The translations under genes were made by a program, and so were the position numbers. Positions 51,467-59,740 of a stretch of DNA of 64,000 nt are shown here, piece by piece; position 1 is the first letter of the stretch, and the number at the start of each line of letters is the position of its first letter. The notes under the pieces are model-generated. The model was not told the DNA's origin and ran no database searches. It saw only the letters and a program-made list of their open reading frames with translations. Source of the DNA: Sphingobacterium sp. CZ-2 (GTDB taxonomy: Bacteria; Bacteroidota; Bacteroidia; Sphingobacteriales; Sphingobacteriaceae); the NCBI RefSeq assembly GCF_004526235.1, contig NZ_CP038159.1, forward strand, positions 1,426,001-1,490,000, given 5' to 3'.

Positions 51467-52129
51467 TTAATCTTGATTGAATTGCTTTTGGAACTTTTTC
51501 TTATCAAAGGCATAAAGTTTTGCCGCACGATAGGAAACCCCCTTCTGAAATTCATTAAGTTCTTTGAGATAACCTAAATTATTGATTTTCTTGCGGAAGT
51601 TCCTTTTATCCAATTTTTTGTTCAACAAGGCTTCATAAACCTGTTGCAATTGGGTAAGGGTAAATTTGGAGGGTAGTAATTCATAAGGGGTGGTGGAATA
51701 ACCTACTGTTTTTTTCAAACGATCTAAGCTCAGTTCGATGATCTCGCGGTGGTCAAAAGCCAGGTCTGGAAGTTCATCTACCGAAAACCACTTTAATTGG
51801 CGCATATAATCAGAAATGGCGACGATTTTATTCTTCACATCTTCCATCTGTACCAGGGCCATATAAGCCACGGTTAGGATACGGCCTTCAGGATGTCGCT
51901 TAACACCGGCAAATGCAGCCAATTGGTCCATGTAGATATCCTTTAAGCCCGTCATTTCAAAGAGAATCCTTGCAACCGCATCTTCCATTTCCTCGTATTT
52001 GTTCACAAAATATCCGGGAAGCGCCCACCAATCTTTGTAGGGATATTCGTTACGTTCCGCCAATAACACTTTCAGTTGACCCTCGTCAAATGTCAGTATG
52101 ACACAATCAATGGTAAAATACGTCTGCAA
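51467..52129 (-). CDS. Nudix-domain transcriptional regulator (NrtR-like)
   Basis: 220 residues: N-terminal Nudix fold (FTIDCVILTFDEGQLKVLLA, WWALPGYFVNKYEEMEDAVA) whose catalytic box is degenerate - RILFEMTGL in place of REL-x-EE-x-GL, so two of the metal-binding Glu are lost - then a winged-helix part (about 150-220: SKFTLTQLQQVYEALLNKKL, RNFRKKINNLGYLKEL). This is the architecture of NrtR/AraR-type regulators that sense nucleotide sugars or NAD precursors. Divergent from pfkA by 139 bases, with a palindrome in the pfkA promoter. Confidence 0.85.
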   Translation of the reverse strand: MQTYFTIDCVILTFDEGQLKVLLAERNEYPYKDWWALPGYFVNKYEEMEDAVARILFEMTGLKDIYMDQLAAFAGVKRHPEGRILTVAYMALVQMEDVKNKIVAISDYMRQLKWFSVDELPDLAFDHREIIELSLDRLKKTVGYSTTPYELLPSKFTLTQLQQVYEALLNKKLDKRNFRKKINNLGYLKELNEFQKGVSYRAAKLYAFDKKKFQKQFNQD

Positions 52130-52221
52130 AATTTAAATCTTATTTAACTGATTAATATAGTCTCATGAATTTATCAACAATAATACTAATTAAACAAACA
52201 ATTTACTAAAAAAATTTAATA

Positions 52222-52246
52222 GTGTAAGAAATACACATTATATTCG
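52222..52246 (+). promoter_or_regulatory. Candidate operator and promoter of the pfkA operon
   Basis: GTGTAAGAAATACAC (52222-52236) is a perfect 5-5-5 palindrome, followed at 52239-52246 by TATATTCG, close to the TAnnTTTG -7 element. It lies in the gap between the Nudix-type regulator and pfkA, overlapping the presumed -33/-7 spacer. Confidence 0.5.
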
Positions 52247-52268
52247 TAAATCAAAAAAGAAAGACCTA

Positions 52269-53252
52269 ATGAAGCAAATCAAAAGAATTGGTGTTTATAC
52301 TTCTGGGGGTGATGCTCCCGGGATGAACGCTGCAATTCGCGCAGTAGTCCGGACTGCACTCTATAATGGATTAAAAGTTACAGGCATTTACAGAGGATAT
52401 GAAGGGATGATCGAGGGGGATTTCAAGGAGATGGTGAGCCGTTCAGTGAGTTCTATCCTGCAAAAGGGAGGAACGGTATTGAAGTCGGCAAGATGCCCGG
52501 AATTCCGGACGCCTGAAGGCCGTAAAAAAGCCTATGAAAATATTAAGGAAGCCGAGATCGATGCATTGGTCGCAATCGGTGGTGATGGAACCTTTACCGG
52601 AGCGGAAATCTTCTCGCAGGAATACGATATTCCGGTGATGTGTATTCCCGGTACGATCGACAATGATCTATATGGTTCTGACTACACCTTAGGCTTTGAT
52701 ACTGCGAATAATACGGTAATTGATGCGATCGATAAAATTAAAGATACTGCGGCATCACATAATCGTTTATTTTTCGTTGAAGTAATGGGAAGGGACTCCG
52801 GATGTATTGCGTTGAACGCTGGGGTTGCCGGTGGTGCCGAAGCCATCATGCTACCTGAAAAGGATACAGCGATCGATGAACTGATCGACATGCTGGAAAC
52901 AGCAAAACATCGTAATAAGACCTCTATGATCGTTATTGTGGCCGAAGGGGATAAAAATGGTGGAGCTTACCATGTGGCGAAAAGGGTGAATGAAAAATTT
53001 GATTATTATGATACAAAAGTTAGTATATTAGGACATTTACAGCGAGGAGGATCCCCAAGCAGTTTTGATAGAGTGCTTGCCACCCGGATGGGATACTTTG
53101 CGGTAAACGAACTAATCAAAGGAAATAGAAGTGCAACAGTGGGCATCCGCGGAAGCCAGATCGTATCAACCAGTCTTGAAGAGGCTTTGCGTGGCAAGGA
53201 ATTCAAACTGGATGAAGAGTTGGTCACTATCTCCCAAGTAATGAACATTTAA
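52269..53252 (+). CDS. pfkA: ATP-dependent 6-phosphofructokinase
   Basis: 327 residues. Signature sites: YTSGGDAPGMNAAIRAVVRT, ALVAIGGDGTFTGAEIF with GGDG (ATP-dependent rather than PPi-dependent, which has GGDD), PGTIDNDLYGSDYTLGFDTA (catalytic Asp) and VMGRDSGCIALNAG. Length matches the short bacterial ATP-PFK, with the C-terminal GHLQRGGSPSSFDR. Commits fructose-6-phosphate to glycolysis. First gene of an operon: the next start is 4 bases after its stop, and gap 6 bases after that. Confidence 0.97.
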   Translation: MKQIKRIGVYTSGGDAPGMNAAIRAVVRTALYNGLKVTGIYRGYEGMIEGDFKEMVSRSVSSILQKGGTVLKSARCPEFRTPEGRKKAYENIKEAEIDALVAIGGDGTFTGAEIFSQEYDIPVMCIPGTIDNDLYGSDYTLGFDTANNTVIDAIDKIKDTAASHNRLFFVEVMGRDSGCIALNAGVAGGAEAIMLPEKDTAIDELIDMLETAKHRNKTSMIVIVAEGDKNGGAYHVAKRVNEKFDYYDTKVSILGHLQRGGSPSSFDRVLATRMGYFAVNELIKGNRSATVGIRGSQIVSTSLEEALRGKEFKLDEELVTISQVMNI

Positions 53253-53255
53253 CAT

Positions 53256-54104
53256 ATGATTGCAGTAGTTTTTAGTGGCTCCAGGTACGCCGATTGGCGT
53301 TTAGCAGAAAAAGGTAGAATTCTCCATGGCTTCCGTACGACGGGTATCAACCCCTACATACAGGATGAAAGGTTCATTTATCAATTACTCAATAAGAACA
53401 CCCAATTGATCAACAATGCCGAACGGATCCGTAAGATCTACTTTTTCGGTGCTGGCGCCTCCTCTACCGAGCGTCAGGAAAAGATCGAAAAGGTGTTCAG
53501 CCAGTTCTTCAAGAATGCCAAAGTGAAAGTGAGCCATGATGTACTGGCTTCTGCCATTTCGACTTTTGGAAACGAGAAGGGCATTATCGGAATCATTGGT
53601 TCCGGATCGAATGCAGCCTATTATAATGGGCGTAAAATCACGGAAAACAATTATGGGCTAGGCTATATTCTTGCGGATGAAGCATCGACCAACTGGCAGG
53701 CCAGACAGGTCCTCAAGGATTTTCTGACAGAGGCGATGCCTGCGGGTTTTCGGGACAAGTTCGTAAGGAAGCATGCCATAGACCGAAAAACAATATTGGA
53801 TAAAACCTACAATACCCCCAATCCGAACATCTTTTTGACCTCTTTTGCGGATTTCATCCTGGAGAACAAGGACGATCCTTATATGGAAGGCATCATCAAG
53901 AAAGGATTGGAACTATATGTAAAAACTTATTTGGTACCGCTTTCCGAAGCGTATCCGGATGCAACAATCAACTTCACAGGCTCGGTGGCAAATAATTATG
54001 CCGACTGGCTGACGGAGATCGTTCAAGATCACCATCTGGCCATAGGTACGATTATACGGGAACCTGTTCAAAACCTATTAAAATATTATTTAAATAAAAA
54101 TTAG
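53256..54104 (+). CDS. N-acetylglucosamine kinase-like (BadF/BadG-type ATPase fold)
   Basis: 282 residues of ASKHA fold: MIAVVFSGSRYADWRLAEKG (phosphate loop I), RKIYFFGAGASSTERQEKIE, GIIGIIGSGSNAAYYNGRKI (loop II) and TINFTGSVANNYADWL (adenosine site). Resembles Bacteroidota annotated GlcNAc kinase / BadF-BadG-BcrA-BcrD ATPases of unknown sugar. Placed between pfkA and gap, so glycolytic phosphorylation of an amino sugar or glucose is plausible. Confidence 0.8.
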   Translation: MIAVVFSGSRYADWRLAEKGRILHGFRTTGINPYIQDERFIYQLLNKNTQLINNAERIRKIYFFGAGASSTERQEKIEKVFSQFFKNAKVKVSHDVLASAISTFGNEKGIIGIIGSGSNAAYYNGRKITENNYGLGYILADEASTNWQARQVLKDFLTEAMPAGFRDKFVRKHAIDRKTILDKTYNTPNPNIFLTSFADFILENKDDPYMEGIIKKGLELYVKTYLVPLSEAYPDATINFTGSVANNYADWLTEIVQDHHLAIGTIIREPVQNLLKYYLNKN

Positions 54105-55109
<1,005 letters not shown>

Positions 55110-55115
55110 TGATAA

Positions 55116-55370
55116 CGCCATTGCGAGGCTATTAACACGTCATTGCGAGGCACTCATTACCGCGTCATTCCGACACGGCCGTCATTGCGAGGCACTCATT
55201 ACCGCGTCATTGCGAGGCACGAAGCAATCTTTCGCCGTGTCATCCTGAGCGCAGTCGAAGGATCTGTACGGAGAGAAATATACGAACAGATGCTTCGACT
55301 ATGCTCAGCATGACATGCTTAGTAAAATACTTAAGAAAAGATTGCTTCGTCGTACCTCCTCGCAATGACG
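55116..55370. repeat. Composite palindromic repeat cluster E
   Basis: Four GTCATTGCGAGG / GTCATTCCGACAC half units (one GCCATTGCGAGG), then the full nested unit GAAGCAATCTTTCG, GTCATCCTGAGCGCAGTCGA, GGATCTGT, loop, GAACAGATGCTTCGAC, TATGCTCAGCATGACA and closing GATTGCTTCGTCGTACCTCC, CGCAATGACG. The 314-base gap between gap and mnmA holds this and the mnmA terminator, nothing else visible. Confidence 0.9.
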
Positions 55371-55399
55371 AAAAAAGGGATCCAAATGGATCCCTTTTC
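55371..55399 (-). terminator. Terminator of mnmA
   Basis: Arms AAAAGGGATCC and GGATCCCTTTT around AAAT, with T run TTTTTT on the reverse strand directly bordering repeat cluster E. Confidence 0.85.
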
Positions 55400-55423
55400 T
55401 ATTTCTATCTAATTCCTAACTCA

Positions 55424-56524
55424 CTAAAACTCTTCCTTCATCAAAAATCCGCCGCCCAACAAATCATCTCCCTCATAAAACACCGCAGATTGTCCTGGCG
55501 CAATACCCTTCACCGTATGGGTAAAATCCACCTTCATAATATCCCCTTGTTGGGTAATGGTAGACAATGCACCAGCATCCTTATATCTAATCTTCGTAAT
55601 AGCCTCCATAGGCTCCTCAATCGAAGCATATTTCACCAGATTAATATTCTTCACAAAAGCTTGGGTTCTTTCCAATTCATGCTCTTCACCCAACACCACC
55701 GAATTACTTTCCGGAAGGATCTGGATCACAAACATCGGTTTACCCAAAGCAATCCCCAAACCTTTACGCTGTCCGATCGTGAAATAAGGATAGCCGATAT
55801 GCTTCCCTACCACAGTACCATCCGACAACAAAAAGTTCCCTGGTCCAATCTCTTGATCCAACGTAGGTCTTTTATGTCTTAAGAACGAACGGTAATCATT
55901 ATCCGGAACGAAACAGATCTCATAACTCTCCGATTTATTGGCAAGCTCTTTCTGCCCCATATCCAATGCCATCTGACGGATTTCAGATTTCGCGAATTTC
56001 CCCAATGGGAACTGCGTCCTGGCAAGGTTCTCCTGTGACACCCCCCAAAGTACGTAAGATTGGTCTTTATGTTCATCCTTACCTTTGGAGATCACATAGC
56101 GACCATTATCATGTTGCCTGATATTGGCATAATGTCCTGTTGCGATAAATTCACAATCCAATTTATCAGCGCGTTTCATCAACGCTTCCCATTTGATGTG
56201 GGTGTTACATAACACGCAAGGATTTGGCGTACGACCAGCAATATATTCATCCACAAAATTATCAATCACAAAATCGCCGAATTCATCGCGGATATCGAGA
56301 ATATAGTGTGGGAAACCATAGTTTACCGCCAGCATGCGAGCATCATTGATACTATCCAAGCTGCAGCAACCCGTTTCCTTTGAAGAGCCACCAGAACTTG
56401 CATAATCCCATGTTTTCATCGTAATACCGATGACCTCATACCCTTGTTCGTGTAGCATGACAGCAGCAACGGAGCTATCCACTCCCCCACTCATTGCTAC
56501 CAATACTCTTCCTTTTTTACTCAT
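55424..56524 (-). CDS. mnmA: tRNA-specific 2-thiouridylase
   Basis: 366 residues. PP-loop VAMSGGVDSSVAAVMLHEQG (residues about 8-27) for ATP, GCCSLDSINDARMLA, first catalytic Cys in NPCVLCNTHIKWEAL, tRNA/hinge GHYANIRQHDNGRYVISKGK, and second Cys in ESYEICFVPDNDYRSFLRHK. C-terminal beta-barrel present. Thiolates U34 of tRNA-Lys, -Glu and -Gln. Its last codons and stop (EEF, TTTTAGTGAGTTAGG) resemble the same dispersed micro-repeat as at the purF end. Confidence 0.96.
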   Translation of the reverse strand: MSKKGRVLVAMSGGVDSSVAAVMLHEQGYEVIGITMKTWDYASSGGSSKETGCCSLDSINDARMLAVNYGFPHYILDIRDEFGDFVIDNFVDEYIAGRTPNPCVLCNTHIKWEALMKRADKLDCEFIATGHYANIRQHDNGRYVISKGKDEHKDQSYVLWGVSQENLARTQFPLGKFAKSEIRQMALDMGQKELANKSESYEICFVPDNDYRSFLRHKRPTLDQEIGPGNFLLSDGTVVGKHIGYPYFTIGQRKGLGIALGKPMFVIQILPESNSVVLGEEHELERTQAFVKNINLVKYASIEEPMEAITKIRYKDAGALSTITQQGDIMKVDFTHTVKGIAPGQSAVFYEGDDLLGGGFLMKEEF

Positions 56525-56645
56525 ATTAATTTATTGAGCTGCAAAGATACCGTTAATTCACGATTCACAATGTTTATTTCGTGTAATTTTATCTCAATCA
56601 AAATCAAGACATTGCTGAAAAGGGATAAACTTTTTGGGCGAAAAG

Positions 56646-56676
56646 TTTTAGAATTCGAAAAAAGACGGTACATTTG
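56646..56676 (+). promoter_or_regulatory. Promoter of the first tRNA-Phe
   Basis: TACATTTG at 56669-56676 fits TAnnTTTG, with TTTT (consensus TTTG) at 56646-56649, spacer 19. Start about 33 bases before the tRNA. Confidence 0.55.
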
Positions 56677-56709
56677 CATCGCAAGTCCGGTAACGGATTA
56701 GCAAAAAAA

Positions 56710-56782
56710 GGTGCCATAGCTCAGTTGGTAGAGCAAAGGACTGAAAATCCTTGTGTCGCTGGTTCGAATCCAGCTGGCACCA
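56710..56782 (+). tRNA. tRNA-Phe (GAA), copy 1
   Basis: 73-base tRNA with acceptor GGTGCCA / TGGCACC, D-loop AGTTGGTAGAGC, anticodon loop CTGAAAA (anticodon GAA, Phe), T-arm TTCGAAT flanked by GCTGG/CCAGC, discriminator A. The genomic end reads ACA, so CCA is added later. Identical in every base to the copy at 59635. Confidence 0.96.
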
Positions 56783-56784
56783 CA

Positions 56785-56814
56785 AAAAAGCTCGTCGGAA
56801 GACGAGCTTTTTTT
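56785..56814 (+). terminator. Terminator of tRNA-Phe copy 1 (GGAA loop)
   Basis: AAAAAAGCTCGTC pairs with GACGAGCTTTTTT around loop GGAA. It starts 3 bases after the tRNA. Confidence 0.92.
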
Positions 56815-56818
56815 GTGG

Positions 56819-56847
56819 GTATTTAGTATTGAGTATTTAGTAGTTAG
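56819..56847 (+). repeat. AGTATTTAGTA-type micro-repeat beside tRNA-Phe copy 1
   Basis: GTATTTAGTATTGAGTATTT and TAGTAGTTAGG follow the tRNA terminator. The same words follow tRNA-Phe copy 2 and end the purF-type gene. Confidence 0.6.
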
Positions 56848-56879
56848 GATCATACCGAAAGTTTGGGGGGTAAAGATTT

Positions 56880-57863
56880 TTAAGCATATAATTTCATCAC
56901 TCTGTACAGGAAGAATGTTGTGTCCCTTACGCCACGAAAGACACTCCTAAAAGCTTTGAGTTTTGCATTGAAAGATTCTGCCGAGGCATTGGTGCTTCTG
57001 TTATCGAAGTAGTGTAGTATATATTGGTGATGTGCTGCAATGGATCTTGCCACGCTCTCAAAGGAAGCAATGCCCGCATTCTCAACCTGATTGTGCCACA
57101 GACCTAGCTTTGTAAAAGCTATCTTTTTGTCCCTGCATTTGTTGAATATGTCACCCAGGGCAATTCCAAGATCATAAGCCTGTTTTAGCTTGGGAAACCG
57201 CAGGAACAACAGTTCAGCTCGGTTTTTCTGGCTTTCCGACCATCTGCTTGGATGTTTGAACAGCAGGTGTCTCGACCTGGCCAATAGCTGTTTGAGCGTA
57301 TCACCATTGGGCAACAATTCGGGTTCATATGGGATCCCTCTCTTTCGCGACTCCATTATCTTCTTGCTTTCTGCATCCAGGACTTCCCAACGATATTTGA
57401 TACGGAGTTCCTGTACTGCATCATAGGCCAGTTTTTGGACATGGAACCGATCGACCACACGTCTGGCATTCCTGAAACACCTTCGGATAGCCTTGGCCAT
57501 GTTGGGGGCCATATCCATGGTCACCTCCTTTACCCTGTTCCGTGAGCGCAAGGGTATCCGATCAAGAACAGCCATGATATCCTCAGCCTTAGTGCCCTTA
57601 ATAGTTGCCAGGATCGTTCCTTTACGCCCCTTTGCCGATTTACTGCTAACAATGGTATATAACTCACCATTGCTGAAGCTGGTCTCATCTATGCTCAGAT
57701 GTTCCGAGATGTTTTCAGGAAACAATGTCCAGCTCTCGGCATGAGGTTTTTGGTCCCAATCATGGAAATCACTGAGGTGGTTCTTGTACTGATCCTGGAG
57801 TTGCTTGCCGTCCATTTGGAAGAATAATCCTACCAATTGGGTGCTTACAGGATGGTTATCCAA
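56880..57863 (-). CDS. DDE transposase (ISL3-superfamily, ISAon1-type)
   Basis: 327 residues starting at a TTG that overlaps the stop of the upstream ORF (TTGGATAA). Catalytic block EHLSIDETSFSNGELYT (first Asp, about 57), VKEVTMDMAPNMAKAIRRCF and RVVDRFHVQKLAYDAVQELR (second Asp), and terminal SFNAKLKAFRSVF (Glu/Asn block: ASAESFNAK). This resembles ISL3-type DDE transposases that are common in Bacteroidota with a separate N-terminal ORF. Intact. Confidence 0.9.
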   Translation of the reverse strand: MDNHPVSTQLVGLFFQMDGKQLQDQYKNHLSDFHDWDQKPHAESWTLFPENISEHLSIDETSFSNGELYTIVSSKSAKGRKGTILATIKGTKAEDIMAVLDRIPLRSRNRVKEVTMDMAPNMAKAIRRCFRNARRVVDRFHVQKLAYDAVQELRIKYRWEVLDAESKKIMESRKRGIPYEPELLPNGDTLKQLLARSRHLLFKHPSRWSESQKNRAELLFLRFPKLKQAYDLGIALGDIFNKCRDKKIAFTKLGLWHNQVENAGIASFESVARSIAAHHQYILHYFDNRSTNASAESFNAKLKAFRSVFRGVRDTTFFLYRVMKLYA

Positions 57864-58209
57864 ATATCTTCTTTAAAAAAAGCCCGAATTCCGTAGTCAT
57901 TCGAGCACCCTCACGCACAAGGTTCCAATCTCTTGTAATGATCTGTCCGGTATCCAGGACCGTCCAGCGACGACGACGGATATGTAGCGTAACTTTCTGG
58001 CCTCGAATGGGAAAGTCCGAGATCTCGGTGGAAGGCATGAAGCCCTTTGACTCCAACCTGTTGTTCTCATAGCCTGTCGGAGCAATATTAAGTTCATCTA
58101 AATAAATATGGAGCTGATTGTCGACCTGATCGACTTCTATGATCTGAAAGTATACCAAAAGCCCTTCGGGCATCAACAAGGATAGTAATTTACGTTCGGC
58201 TTCTTGCAA
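57856..58209 (-). CDS. Insertion-sequence N-terminal region protein
   Basis: 117 residues. QEAERKLLSLLMPEGLLVYF and TEISDFPIRGQKVTLHIRRR (a basic DNA-binding-looking stretch) then RRWTVLDTGQIITRDWNLVR. It is the usual first ORF of ISAon1-like elements, probably the zinc-free DNA-recognition half of the transposase. Its stop TAA overlaps the transposase TTG start, so translation is likely coupled. Ends KKIFG. Confidence 0.8.
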   Translation of the reverse strand: MQEAERKLLSLLMPEGLLVYFQIIEVDQVDNQLHIYLDELNIAPTGYENNRLESKGFMPSTEISDFPIRGQKVTLHIRRRRWTVLDTGQIITRDWNLVREGARMTTEFGLFLKKIFG

Positions 58210-58348
58210 GGGATAACTGTTTTAAAGATGCTAAACTAAGAAATTTTTAGTATTCCCCCCCAAGGATTCAGCTTGATCCAGTAGTTAGACCTGTGGCGCC
58301 TCTGCCCATTGTTGTTTTCTGAAGTTCATTTTATATTGGTTCTTCTTA

Positions 58349-58435
58349 ATCCTGAAGGAAGAACAAGAACATTGTCAGGAACTTGCGCGGAAAACAAGTA
58401 GACAAAAACTGAAAGAGATTTTAGGCATCTAAGAT
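58349..58435 (+). pseudogene. Possible C-terminal gene remnant
   Basis: A short open run on the plus strand ends LKEEQEHCQELARKTSRQK then LKEILGI and stop. It is charged and helix-like, unlike random sequence, and it borders the insertion sequence on the right. It has no start of its own, so it is likely the tail of a gene cut by the insertion or by the duplication. Low confidence. Confidence 0.25.
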
Positions 58436-58482
58436 TGAATTACGTAATTATACATATCGACATACCCTCCCAATTGTGGAGG

Positions 58483-58983
58483 CTATATTTTTATACTTTT
58501 GGTTTTACGATTTAATACTTCTTTTAAAGGATTAATATTATTTAAGCCTGTATAGGGATTGGTTAAGACCAATCTTTCTTTGAATTTATTTGGCAAATCA
58601 TTCAAGGATTTATCATCATCAATAATGATAATATCTTCTGATCTATAATTATGGAATTGTATATAATTAAAAATTTCTGTTCTTCTATTTATTGGTAATC
58701 GGATGTTATTATCCTTATTTACAATTGAGCTGTTATTACCAAGGATACTTACATTTTTAAATTTTAGTCCTCTCCTATGAAATATTTGTTTCCACTGCGC
58801 AATGTTATATTTAAATCGATGTGATGTAGACAAAATAATTTCATCCTTGCTGGTATATAAAATTGATTTTAGAATATCCACTGCTAATTCATTAAACTTA
58901 TAAAACCCATCATCCTCTAGCTCCACCTTTCTATGGGGATTAGCATGAACCATTACGCCATCAATATCCAAAAAAACAATCAT
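58483..58983 (-). CDS. HAD-superfamily phosphatase/RNA-repair-type domain protein (HAD_SAK-like)
   Basis: 166 residues, AT-rich. HAD motif I is DIDGVM in MIVFLDIDGVMVHANPHRK; motif II is in EIILSTSHRFKYN; motif IV in IIIIDDDKSLNDLPNKF. This matches the small HAD domain seen in 'Swiss Army Knife' RNA repair proteins (HAD_SAK), which remove phosphates from RNA ends, but nucleoside or sugar phosphatase is possible. It starts 2 bases after the ParB-like gene, so the two form a cassette. Base composition is visibly more AT-rich than the neighbours. Confidence 0.75.
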   Translation of the reverse strand: MIVFLDIDGVMVHANPHRKVELEDDGFYKFNELAVDILKSILYTSKDEIILSTSHRFKYNIAQWKQIFHRRGLKFKNVSILGNNSSIVNKDNNIRLPINRRTEIFNYIQFHNYRSEDIIIIDDDKSLNDLPNKFKERLVLTNPYTGLNNINPLKEVLNRKTKSIKI

Positions 58984-58985
58984 AA

Positions 58986-59369
58986 TTACTTTCTTTTAAA
59001 TTCTTCTAACCATTCTCCATCAAAAATAAATCTTCTATTCTTATATAAATGAACATCCCAATCGTTGTCAAAATCAATAGCTAAGTTACTATATTCTAAA
59101 GGATTATCCGAATTATTACTAGAAGATTCGATTATGCTAAATTCTATTCCTGCTAATAAATAAGCTATATAACGATGGTTACCTTCAACAATAATCATCT
59201 TGTTATAACAAGCTTTAATATCTTTAAAGTAATAATTTCGCTTGCATCTGCTATAGATTCTTTTAATAATATGGAAGCAAATTTTCTTTTGAATTGTCTT
59301 AAATCCAAATTTATAGGATTCCATAAAATTTTGAAATTCTTGCTTTGTTAGCTCATTTTTTGCTTCCAA
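58986..59369 (-). CDS. ParB-like / HNH-fold-like small protein
   Basis: 127 residues, basic, very AT-rich. The segment VEGNHRYIAYLLAGIEFSII has the G-N-H-R core of the ParB/Srx fold, followed by an alpha helix. Before it, KRIYSRCKRNYYFKDIKACY is basic and may bind nucleic acid. CTPase, nuclease or sulfiredoxin-like activity cannot be told. It precedes the HAD gene with a 2-base gap. ATG 59369 opens; the upstream gap to the second tRNA-Phe is 265 bases. Confidence 0.6.
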   Translation of the reverse strand: MEAKNELTKQEFQNFMESYKFGFKTIQKKICFHIIKRIYSRCKRNYYFKDIKACYNKMIIVEGNHRYIAYLLAGIEFSIIESSSNNSDNPLEYSNLAIDFDNDWDVHLYKNRRFIFDGEWLEEFKRK

Positions 59370-59634
59370 AATAACTACCTAAAGGTTATAATAATTTAAT
59401 AAATAACTCCTCCATTATACGATGCTTACCACATAAGCGATACTTCTGAAATAAAAACAATGCATCAATTTTAGGTTAACTTTCAAAATCGCGGTTTAAA
59501 TCGTTTAAAAGATGATTTTATCCTACTCATTTTCTGATGATTAATAAATAGTTTTATACGAATATTTGCATAATAGCTCAAGATTACTACCTTTGTAGCG
59601 TTGTCAATCAAATTCGATTAACACAAGAATAAAA
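59370..59634. other. AT-rich gap between cassette and second tRNA-Phe
   Basis: 265 bases with no gene visible. It contains the promoter of the small cassette (reverse strand) and of the tRNA-Phe copy 2. Very A/T-rich, with short dyads but no terminator clearly seen. Confidence 0.5.
59565..59595 (+). promoter_or_regulatory. Perfect Bacteroidota promoter of tRNA-Phe copy 2
   Basis: TTTG at 59565-59568, spacer of exactly 19 bases, then TACCTTTG at 59588-59595: full match to TTTG-N19-TAnnTTTG, 39 bases before the tRNA. Confidence 0.85.
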
Positions 59635-59707
59635 GGTGCCATAGCTCAGTTGGTAGAGCAAAGGACTGAAAATCCTTGTGTCGCTGGTTCGAATCCAGCT
59701 GGCACCA
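59635..59707 (+). tRNA. tRNA-Phe (GAA), copy 2
   Basis: Same 73 bases as copy 1 from acceptor GGTGCCA to TGGCACC plus A, anticodon GAA. Promoters of the two copies are unrelated, while the downstream terminators are inversions of one another. Confidence 0.96.
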
Positions 59708-59710
59708 CTG

Positions 59711-59740
59711 AAAAAAGCTCGTCTTCCGACGAGCTTTTTT
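59711..59740 (+). terminator. Terminator of tRNA-Phe copy 2 (TTCC loop)
   Basis: Same stem as copy 1 (GCTCGTC / GACGAGC) but loop TTCC, that is, the exact reverse complement of the copy 1 hairpin. Confidence 0.92.

Larger units (their letters stand above)
56865..58261 (-). mobile_element. Two-ORF insertion sequence (ISL3/ISAon1-like)
   Basis: About 1.4 kb with an N-terminal-region ORF and a DDE transposase ORF on the reverse strand. Likely ends are GGGGGGTAAAGATTTTTAAG (left, inward) and GGGGGGAATACTAAAAATTT (right, inward), which match in the G run and approximately beyond it. No target duplication could be recognised. Inserted downstream of the first tRNA-Phe. Confidence 0.7.

Noticed and set aside
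55301-55882. Plus-strand frame opposite mnmA
   Set aside because: Starts in the repeat cluster and runs antisense to the well-supported mnmA gene.
56880-58209. Programmed -1 frameshift joining the two insertion-sequence ORFs
   Set aside because: The frames differ by +1, and the downstream frame is closed by a TAA just upstream of its TTG, so fusion by -1 slippage at the T run is not possible. Coupled reinitiation at TTGGATAA is more likely.
56710-59707. Integrative element with tRNA-Phe as attachment site
   Set aside because: No integrase or excisionase gene is present between the copies, and both tRNA copies are whole. A duplication plus insertion explains the data with fewer assumptions, although an old degraded element cannot be excluded.
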